NCBI GenBank assembly: GCA_018056405.1
Contig: JAGPFT010000079.1
Location: 1-9,125, forward strand
Reading direction: 5' to 3'
Source: Anaerolineae bacterium
Lineage (GTDB): Bacteria > Chloroflexota > Anaerolineae > Aggregatilineales > Aggregatilineaceae
Length of the DNA: 9,125 nt
Shown here: positions 4,501-9,125 of the stretch, in pieces
Layout: every line of letters starts with the position of its first letter
Position numbering within the stretch: position 1 is the stretch's first letter
Position numbers and translations under genes: made by a program
The notes under the pieces: generated by a model
What the model was told of the DNA's origin: nothing
Seen by the model: only the letters and a program-made list of their open reading frames with translations
Database searches by the model: none

Positions 4501-7486
4501 CTTCCTCGCCCTCCTGCGCGCGCCGCCCGAACAGCCCGAACCGGCGGTGTGACGCGGCAGGTGGCTCAGTGGCGTCGGCTTCGCTGGCGAACAACTCAAT
4601 GGAGAGCGCCTCGTCGGCGGCGGGCGCGCTCTCTTCCTTGCCTTCCTCGGCCCGCCCGCGCCACAGGAATCGGCCAAACCGTCCGCCACGCTCCACCTTA
4701 CCCTCCGGCTCGGCGCTCTTTTCACCCTTCGCCCCCCCCGGCGACTCCGGCGAGCGGCGGCGGGCAGGCAGTGGGAGCACCGGGCGATCCCCGCCCTCCT
4801 CGCCTTCGGCGAGGGGTCGCGCGAAGGGGGTGCGCTCCAGGCTGTCGGGGGTCATCGTGAGCGCCTCGAAGCGATCCGGCGGCTCGTCGCCCGGCTTGCG
4901 GGGGGTGGGCGGCTCCTCGCGGCCAAACGCCCGGAATGGACGGCGCGCCGCGCTCTCGCCCGTCATATCCGCCCCCGGCAGGGGCGTTACGCCAGCGGCG
5001 GGCAGCGGGCGGCGGGGCCGCTCGGCCCCCTCGTCGCCGGGTTGATCCAATGGCGCAGCGATCCCCGGCGTGCCCATGTGCGGCAGCGGTCGCCGCGAGG
5101 GTTGGCGCGGCGTTGGTTCCGGCGTCGCGTCCCCGGCTGGCGCGGCCTGGTCCAGCAGTCCCGGCAGCGGAGAACGCTCCTCACGCCCTGGCGGGCCGGG
5201 CCTCTCGGCGATTTCGTCGCTGGCCATCATGCCCCGCCGCGTGATGCGGGGGGCGGGGTGCGCCGAAGCATCGGGAGTGGAGCCTGTTTCGCCCGCCCGC
5301 CCGCCAGGAGACGCACTTGCCCCTGCTCTGCCGGCTGCGCCCGCCCCCAGAGCCGCCCCTTCCGCGCTGGGACGCTGTGGCTCGACGCGCGGCGTTTTGA
5401 GCATCGCGCGCGCTTCGCGCTTGCGCGCGCGCTCCTCCGGACTCAGGTGCATATTGGTGACAGCGAGCGACACCCGCGCCCACAACTCGACCACTGACAG
5501 GTCGAAGGCGAGCATCAGACTCATGATCAGCCAGGCGATCAGCACGGACAGCGTGCCCCAGTCCAGGAGTTGGCTGAGCAGAAACACGTAAATCTGGTGG
5601 CCGACCCACCCGCCACCGCTTTGCTGCTCCATTGCCAGGTCGTAAGAGATGGGGCGGAACGCTTCAACGGTGGGGGCCGTGTCGTCCACGAGAAAGAGCA
5701 TGTGCAGCCAGGCCAGCACACAGGCGTAGAGCATCAGGCCGCCGACCACGCGCATGAAGTTCAGCTCGATGCCCGAATGCTCGAAGCTGCGCACCATCAA
5801 CCAGACACCAGTCCCGAAGGCGATGACCGGCCAGGCTAGCTTGCCCCAGCCGAACAACTGCCCCAGCAGCTTGTTCAGCGCGCCGGTGAGTCCTGAGTGC
5901 GGCTCTGGCAGCAACCCAAACGACACTGACGGGATGACCGAGAAGAAAGCGACCAGGGCGAACCCGATCAGGGCCACGCCGATCAGGTCGAGCTTGCGGT
6001 CGAAGTCGAGGCCCTGGTGAATGGTGAAGGCGCCCTTTTCGCGTCCGCCCGGCAATGGCCGGGTCGCAGCGTAGGGTTCGGGCGTCGCTGCCCGCGAGCG
6101 GCGAAGCGGCTCGGCAGGCGCGGCTGCGCCGCGCGCGCGGCTAGCTTCTTGAGCAGGCAAGACTGGCTCGCGCCCCCGCGCCGCCTGCGGACTTTGCGGT
6201 TCGGCGGGCGAACGGCGCGCGCCAAACGGCGGCGCAGCAGCTCCGCCCCGGCTGGCGCGACTGGTTGCCGACGCGCTAAAGGCGCGCGCCGATTTATCCT
6301 CGTCCGCGCCCTTCTTCTTGTCGGCGTCCTTGCTAGCGCGCCGCCCGAAGGGGAAACGCGACTTGCTTTCCTCGTCCTTTTTCTTGGCCGGCTCAACGGG
6401 CGAGCGCGTTCCCAAGGGGCGCGAGGGTACAGGCGCTCGCCCTCCTGCGCTCCGCTCGTCCAGTCCTATGGGCGTGCGCGGCGCCGCTCCAAAGCGCCCC
6501 TCTCGTGAAGCGTCAGACGGCTCAATTCCCCGGTCGCGCGCGGCGAAGGGGCTGGTCGGAGAAAAGCTCCGCTCCGCCCCGCCGAGCGTGCGCGGCGGCT
6601 CGTCGTCGCGCTCGCGCCGTCCGGCGGCAAAGGAGCTGCTCGGCGAGAGACCGCTCCGCTCGCGCGGGTCCGTCCCGCCAAACGTGCGCGGTAGCTCGTC
6701 GTCGCGGTCGCGCCGTCCGGCGGCAAAGGAGCTGCTCGGCGAGAGACCGCTCCGCTCGCGCGGGTCCGTCCCGCCAAACGTGCGCGGTAGCTCGTCGTCG
6801 CGCTCGCGCCGTCCGGCGGCAAAGGAACTGCTCGGCGAGAGACCGCTCCGCTCGCGCGGGTCCGTCCCGCCAAACGTGCGCGGTAGCTCGTCGTCGCGCT
6901 CGCGCCGTCCGGCGGCAAAGGAACTGCTCGGCGGGAGACCGCTCCGCTCGCGCGGGTCCGTCCCGCCAAACGTGCGCGGTAGCTCGTCGTCGCGCTCGCG
7001 CCGACCCAAAGCGCCTGTCCCGCCGCCGCGCTGGGCGTCACGGGGAGGTATGACGCCGCCGCGAGAACGGTCAAGGTCTGTGCCAGTGCCTCCCGGCAGG
7101 AAGGGAGCACGCCGCTCGGCCTGGTCTTCTTTGTCCTTGCTGCCGCGCCGCAAAAAGCCCAGCCGTCCCTTCTTCTCGTCCGCCTGGTCGTCCCCGCGCG
7201 AGCTGGCCCGGCGATCCGCCGGCGGCGCGCCATAGCGCCCCGTCGGGCGAGCGGGCGGCTCCAGCGAGTCATCTTCGTCGCTGCCGCGCCGCAGAAAGCC
7301 GAACCGCCCCCCGGACTTCTCTTCAGGCTCCGGCTGGCGACGCGGACTGTCACCGATCCCGCCATACGGGAACTGGCTCCGCAGGCCCGGCTGCGGGCGG
7401 TCGCGGTCGGCGCTGCGCCCGCGATCATGGGGGTCGGGGCGGCGTTCGTCGTCGTCTTTGGCCCCTCTGCGGAATGGGTTAGCCAT
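1532..7486 (-). CDS. ftsK: Giant FtsK/SpoIIIE-type DNA translocase (1984 aa)
   Basis: Membrane-anchored, septum-associated ATPase that pumps DNA during chromosome segregation and division. Residues 1-495 are a disordered, R/D/E/P/S-rich cytosolic extension with four 32-aa repeats (162-289). Residues 499-665 hold the four-helix FtsK membrane domain (helices near 499-520, 549-566, 579-600, 640-663). Residues 666-1495 are a Pro/Ala/Glu/Arg-rich linker with four 40-aa repeats (1050-1209). The alpha domain covers ~1497-1597 and the RecA-like motor ~1603-1860, with Walker A GTTGSGKS (1643-1650) and Walker B VVVIDE (1745-1750). The gamma winged helix spans ~1923-1981 (RKASISLLQRQLRIGYTRAA), the domain that reads KOPS-type orienting sequences in characterised FtsKs. 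All catalytic motifs are intact. Usual family length is about 750-1350 aa. The start is well supported: no Met occurs between residue 1 and 564, which is inside the second helix, and a promoter lies upstream. The start has only a weak ribosome binding site (AGGG, 7-base spacing). Confidence 0.97.
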   Translation of the reverse strand: MANPFRRGAKDDDERRPDPHDRGRSADRDRPQPGLRSQFPYGGIGDSPRRQPEPEEKSGGRFGFLRRGSDEDDSLEPPARPTGRYGAPPADRRASSRGDDQADEKKGRLGFLRRGSKDKEDQAERRAPFLPGGTGTDLDRSRGGVIPPRDAQRGGGTGALGRRERDDELPRTFGGTDPRERSGLPPSSSFAAGRRERDDELPRTFGGTDPRERSGLSPSSSFAAGRRERDDELPRTFGGTDPRERSGLSPSSSFAAGRRDRDDELPRTFGGTDPRERSGLSPSSSFAAGRRERDDEPPRTLGGAERSFSPTSPFAARDRGIEPSDASREGRFGAAPRTPIGLDERSAGGRAPVPSRPLGTRSPVEPAKKKDEESKSRFPFGRRASKDADKKKGADEDKSARAFSASATSRASRGGAAAPPFGARRSPAEPQSPQAARGREPVLPAQEASRARGAAAPAEPLRRSRAATPEPYAATRPLPGGREKGAFTIHQGLDFDRKLDLIGVALIGFALVAFFSVIPSVSFGLLPEPHSGLTGALNKLLGQLFGWGKLAWPVIAFGTGVWLMVRSFEHSGIELNFMRVVGGLMLYACVLAWLHMLFLVDDTAPTVEAFRPISYDLAMEQQSGGGWVGHQIYVFLLSQLLDWGTLSVLIAWLIMSLMLAFDLSVVELWARVSLAVTNMHLSPEERARKREARAMLKTPRVEPQRPSAEGAALGAGAAGRAGASASPGGRAGETGSTPDASAHPAPRITRRGMMASDEIAERPGPPGREERSPLPGLLDQAAPAGDATPEPTPRQPSRRPLPHMGTPGIAAPLDQPGDEGAERPRRPLPAAGVTPLPGADMTGESAARRPFRAFGREEPPTPRKPGDEPPDRFEALTMTPDSLERTPFARPLAEGEEGGDRPVLPLPARRRSPESPGGAKGEKSAEPEGKVERGGRFGRFLWRGRAEEGKEESAPAADEALSIELFASEADATEPPAASHRRFGLFGRRAQEGEEVPPAEAQKDVSAPKPEDQSPARRRLPFGRRPRDAEEIAGSDAEPKAAGSPEAPAEGERRLPFARSPLGRTPRDAEEIAGSGAEPKAAGSPEAPAEGERRLPFARSPLGRTPRDAEEIAGSGAEPKAAGSPEAPGEGERRLPFARSPLGRTPRDAEEIARSGAEPKAAGSPEAPAEGERRLPFAHSPLGRTPRDAGEIAGSDAEPKAAGSPEAPAERMRSFFGRGMPPVSPVEPRRPSSEPAPATPPAPDEERRSEHSGLSDAAAAAGALGAAALLGRALSRDQSGDDEPARVSLPDESAPAEKTVPRAPLHSATPPAAPHEGGPRPSRDIPATADEAPPSAGAPQEDAPLPFTERMARPAHPELLRRREQLEGWGASPLPGAPEPKPPAAEPVPTRRAEPLPEAVLEPEPDPGLTKKAEPAHLTDSQPGAAAPHDEPKAEQHTERAAPPVVRRPAPRRPSQPVAVTGTGSNAPERRIATPAPRQIAYELPDFRRLLKRGEERRVNDDVLLDKARVIEDTLASFSAPGKVVEVNPGPVITQFGIEPDYLITRSGKKQRVKVGAIARLDADLALALAAKSIRIEAPVPGKSMVGIEVPNDEVALVSLLDIMEAPEFTRIESRLRLALGLGVDGTPVAADLTAMPHLLIAGTTGSGKSVCVNAIIACLLLQNTPDDVQFIMVDPKRVELTSYNGIPHLVAPVVVDLERIVGVLQWVQREMESRYHKFAAIGARNILDYNKKIGPDQRRMPYYVVVIDELADLMMLAPDETERLLARLAQMARATGIHLIISTQRPSVDIITGLIKANFPARIAFMVASSVDSRVILDQPGAEKLLGRGDMLFQSPDAAAPQRMQGVYVSDEEITRITSFWRAQLVQKAGSDGLAVPGREIALGAEEGRGARVGRRTSQPPAQQAALWDSEEISDADGDGEDDLYDQAVELVQSLRKASISLLQRQLRIGYTRAARLIDRMEEDGIIGPAQEGSKPREVIKYD
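3860..4438 (-). repeat. In-frame 120-bp tandem repeat in the FtsK linker (4 full + 1 shortened unit)
   Basis: Four complete 120-bp units occupy 3860-4339, encoding 40-residue units of the form EGERRLPFAR / SPLGRTPRDA / EEIAGSGAEP / KAAGSPEAPA (FtsK residues 1050-1209). A shortened leading unit (residues 1017-1049, 4340-4438) has RRRLPFGRRPRDAEE and lacks seven residues of the arm. The inner units differ by only about two to four bases per 120. The terminal units carry SDAEP where the inner ones carry SGAEP. Near-identity at the DNA level points to recent duplication or homogenisation. There are no unique spacers, so this is not CRISPR. Confidence 0.95.
6620..7003 (-). repeat. In-frame 96-bp tandem repeat in the FtsK N-terminal extension (4 units)
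   Basis: Four 96-bp units encode 32-residue repeats starting RRERDDELPRTFGG, continuing TDPRERSGLSP and ending SSSFAAG (FtsK residues 162-289). A fifth degenerate copy (RRERDDEPPRTLGG..., residues 290-316) follows at roughly 6540-6619. Units are nearly identical in DNA; visible changes include L/S-PP to SP at one site and RRE to RRD in unit four. The repeat is strongly charge-patterned (Arg alternating with Asp/Glu), then neutral Ser/Ala/Phe. Confidence 0.95.
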
Positions 7487-7561
7487 GTGCGATCCCTATG
7501 CTCTCAGCGATGCCCGCCGCTCCCATGTCGGAGGCGTTCAGAGGGCACCGTTGCTATCTCG

Positions 7562-7570
7562 ATTATATCA
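7562..7570 (-). promoter_or_regulatory. Extended -10 promoter for ftsK
   Basis: The minus strand reads TGATATAAT, a full match to the extended -10 pattern TGnTATAAT. The hexamer 17 bases upstream (ATCGCA, 7585-7590) is a poor -35, as is usual for extended -10 promoters. Initiation would fall near 7555, giving a leader of about 70 bases before the ftsK ATG at 7486. The site sits in the only AT-rich pocket of a GC-rich region. No experimental support; sequence match only. Confidence 0.6.
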
Positions 7571-7583
7571 TAATGGAACATCT

Positions 7584-7607
7584 GTGCGATCTGCGCGGCG
7601 TGCGATC
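7584..7607. promoter_or_regulatory. Pair of direct 8-mer repeats upstream of the ftsK -10 (possible operator)
   Basis: GTGCGATC occurs at 7584-7591 and again at 7600-7607, spaced 16 bases start to start, covering the -35 and about -50 positions of the predicted ftsK promoter. A third exact copy lies at 7487-7494, directly before the ftsK start codon. The spacing and placement would suit a transcription factor binding pair, but no regulator is identified. Confidence 0.3.
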
Positions 7608-7759
7608 ATGCCCTCAGCATATACCAAAATGAAACTTTCACCAAGCGGGGCGTGCGAAGGCCAGTGTATCCTTGTCGGTTGAAACTCGTCACACAGGAAT
7701 GGCCCCCATCCCCGGCCCACCTCTCAGCAAACGCTCACCAGCCAGCGCCCACAACCCGC

Positions 7760-7765
7760 TATAAT
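7760..7765 (+). promoter_or_regulatory. Possible -10 box of the permease-propeller gene
   Basis: A perfect TATAAT lies 33 bases before the GTG start at 7798. No convincing -35 hexamer is found 16-18 bases upstream (the region reads around ACCAGC), and no extended TG is present, so an activator or an alternative sigma contact would be needed. Initiation near 7772 would leave a leader of about 26 bases. Confidence 0.45.
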
Positions 7766-7785
7766 CGTCGCGCGCAGCACGCACC

Positions 7786-7791
7786 GGAGGG
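7786..7791 (+). promoter_or_regulatory. Ribosome binding site deciding the permease GTG start
   Basis: GGAGGG lies six bases before the GTG at 7798-7800. It fixes the start at a GTG codon; there is no ATG in this frame nearby, and the family's first membrane helix begins within ten residues. Confidence 0.75.
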
Positions 7792-7797
7792 CAGCTC

Positions 7798-9125
7798 GTG
7801 GACCTGGCCGAACCGCTTACGCTATTTGTATCGCGTTTCCTCAGCGTTCTGGTGGGGGCAGCGCCATTCCTGCTGTTTGGAGCGCTGGCCGCCGGGCTGA
7901 TCGAGGGCTTCCTCAGCCGCGACGACCTGGCCCGCCTCATCCCGCGCCGGCCTCTGCCGGCGGCGCTGGCGGGGAGCGTCCTGGGCCTGATCCTGCCGGT
8001 CGGCGAATACGGCGTCATTCCGGTGACGCGCGCCCTGCTGCGCAAGGGGCTGCCGCTGCCGGCGGCGATTGCCTTTCTGCTGGCCGGGCCGCTGATCAAC
8101 CCCATCGCCCTGGCCGGGACGTATGTCGCCCTGCGCGACCGTGACTCTTCACTGCTGGCGCTGCGCGCCGCTGTCGCCCTGATCGCCGCCGTGCTGATCG
8201 GGACGCTGGCTGCCTTCGCGTCGGGGCGCGAGCGCTGGCTGCGCCCGGCTCCTGCCGCGCCGGACGCGCTGCCCTACGTCGGGCTGCGCCACGCGCTGAG
8301 CGCTGGCGGGCGTGAGATCGCCCTGCTAGGTCGCACCCTGCTGATCGCGGCGCTGCTGGCGGCGGGCGTCCGCCTGATCCTCGCGCCGGGCGACTTCGAG
8401 TCGCTGGCGGAGGGGCGGGTGGGCGCGGTTCTGGCCCTGGAAGCGCGCGCCTTCGCCCTGCCGACTGGCACGCCGGCGGACGCCTTCGCCGCGCGCGACC
8501 TGAGCGGGACCTTCGCCCGCGGGGCGGTGCTGGCGTTCCTGGCTGGCGGGGCTATGCTCGACCTGACCGGCGCCGTTCTGCTGCTCAGCGTGGCCCGGCG
8601 GCGGGCTGTCTTCGCCCTGCTCGCGCTGACCCTGTTGATCAGCGGGCTGGCCGGAGTCATCGTGGGCGCGGACGAGGCCGAGCAGCCCCGCGCCCGGCTC
8701 CCCCGCGCTGCCTTCATCGCCCCGGCGGACGCCTACTCGCGCAACGTGTACCTGGCCGACCTGGAGACAGGTGCTCTCACGCCGCTGACCGACGCTGCGC
8801 ACGGCGTCGAGGACTTCGCGCCCAGCCCAGACGGGATGCAGATCGCCTACACGCAGAACAACGACGACGGCACGGCGGACATCTGGGTGGTAGAGGTGAC
8901 GGGCGGGCGGGCGCGCCCGCTGACGCGCTGCGTGCGCGCGCTGTGCACGGCTCCCGCCTGGCACCCTGACGGGACGCGCATCGCCTACCAGCGCCAGGAG
9001 TTCAGCGCCGCGTCCGGCGACGCTGCCCGCGCGACGCGCGCCTGGGTGGTGGACGTGAGCACGGCGCAGAGCGCGCTGCTCTTCGCCGACGCGCAGCTTC
9101 TCGGCGCGGACCCCGCCTGGTCGCC
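7798..9125 (+). CDS. ArsP_1/DUF318-type permease fused to a TolB/PD40-like beta-propeller (3' end missing)
   Basis: The frame runs from GTG 7798 through the right edge with no stop: 442 codons visible. Residues ~5-290 are a permease with about eight hydrophobic segments. Family landmarks include PFLLFGALAAGLIE (23-36), LPVGEYGVIPVTRALLRKG (66-84), AFLLAGPLINPIALAGTY (92-109) and SGTFARGAVLAFLAGGAMLDL (236-256), the internally duplicated ArsP_1/DUF318 pattern. ArsP-type members export organoarsenicals; most relatives have unknown substrates. From residue ~304, PD40/TolB-like propeller blades follow: FIAPADAYSRNVYLADLETG, then FAPSPDGMQIAY...DIWVVEVTGG (340-370), PAWHPDGTRIAY (386-397) and the start of another blade at DPAW. 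The propeller would follow the last helix (~272-290), probably on the outer face. The cysteine pair I expect near 'P-x-C-x-C-G' is replaced by VGEYG. Substrate unknown; the fusion is read directly, with no stop or frameshift between the parts. Confidence 0.85.
   Translation, partial: MDLAEPLTLFVSRFLSVLVGAAPFLLFGALAAGLIEGFLSRDDLARLIPRRPLPAALAGSVLGLILPVGEYGVIPVTRALLRKGLPLPAAIAFLLAGPLINPIALAGTYVALRDRDSSLLALRAAVALIAAVLIGTLAAFASGRERWLRPAPAAPDALPYVGLRHALSAGGREIALLGRTLLIAALLAAGVRLILAPGDFESLAEGRVGAVLALEARAFALPTGTPADAFAARDLSGTFARGAVLAFLAGGAMLDLTGAVLLLSVARRRAVFALLALTLLISGLAGVIVGADEAEQPRARLPRAAFIAPADAYSRNVYLADLETGALTPLTDAAHGVEDFAPSPDGMQIAYTQNNDDGTADIWVVEVTGGRARPLTRCVRALCTAPAWHPDGTRIAYQRQEFSAASGDAARATRAWVVDVSTAQSALLFADAQLLGADPAWS

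Larger units (their letters stand above)
7487..7797. other. Divergent intergenic region between ftsK and the permease fusion
   Basis: About 310 bases without a supported gene. It holds the ftsK leader, the predicted ftsK promoter, the GTGCGATC repeats, a less GC-rich stretch near 7610-7650 (ATATACCAAAATGAAAC) with no clear promoter, and the TATAAT plus ribosome binding site of the permease gene. Short frames here have no recognisable product. I see no tRNA, riboswitch or terminator. Confidence 0.7.

Noticed and set aside
3771..4860. Plus-strand frames with tandem amino-acid repeats (GASGDPAAFGSA, RRADGVRPRRAL types)
   Set aside because: These repeats are only the reverse-strand reading of the 120-bp FtsK array; the minus frame has the intact FtsK domains on both sides.
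6318..7235. Plus-strand frame with repeats of the type SSSSRSRRPAAKELLG
   Set aside because: Shadow of the 96-bp repeat in the FtsK N-terminal extension; no start signals or domain.
7458..7682. 74-codon plus-strand frame spanning the ftsK start and intergenic region
   Set aside because: It covers the ftsK promoter and start codon in antisense, with no ribosome binding site or recognisable sequence.
7689..8964. Minus-strand frames of 138, 147 and 212 codons opposite the permease
   Set aside because: They are antisense to an uninterrupted plus-strand frame with ArsP_1/DUF318 and PD40 motifs and show no domain of their own.

Overview
The window is GC-rich (roughly two thirds G+C) bacterial chromosome. 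It holds four protein genes, two of them cut by the window edges. The FtsK motor resembles Chloroflexota (Anaerolineae-like) sequences as I remember them. A G/C-rich dyad repeat and a heptamer tandem repeat between genes fit the same group. I infer Chloroflexota with moderate confidence; there is no rRNA or other phylogenetic marker here to settle it.

Layout from left to right. (1) Bases 3-221, plus strand: the C-terminal end of a YdcZ/DUF606-type DMT transporter. (2) Bases 208-1335, minus strand: a GT-B glycosyltransferase of the GTDC1/QTMAN (DUF3524) family, related to the enzyme that mannosylates queuosine in tRNA; its 3' end overlaps the transporter's by 14 bp. (3) Bases 1339-1534: a noncoding stretch with a ~101-bp palindromic element whose outer arm supplies the likely ribosome binding site of the glycosyltransferase, then a heptamer repeat that runs into the ftsK stop codon. 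(4) Bases 1532-7486, minus strand: a 1984-residue FtsK/SpoIIIE DNA translocase. Its membrane, alpha, motor and gamma domains are all recognisable. They sit in a protein greatly enlarged by a ~495-residue N-terminal cytosolic extension and a ~830-residue linker, each with its own in-frame tandem repeat (4 x 32 aa and 4 x 40 aa). (5) Bases 7487-7797: a divergent intergenic region with an extended -10 promoter for ftsK, three copies of an 8-mer, and a TATAAT plus strong ribosome binding site facing right. (6) Bases 7798-9125, plus strand, open at the right edge: an ArsP_1/DUF318-type permease fused in frame to a TolB/PD40-like beta-propeller.

The genes do not form one pathway. ftsK and the glycosyltransferase share a strand and could be co-transcribed through the repeat region; the permease fusion is transcribed divergently. 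The most unusual items are the repeat-expanded FtsK with a recurring basic-aromatic motif, the permease-propeller fusion that has lost the cysteines I expect in its family, and the repeat-derived hairpin that could mask the glycosyltransferase ribosome binding site.
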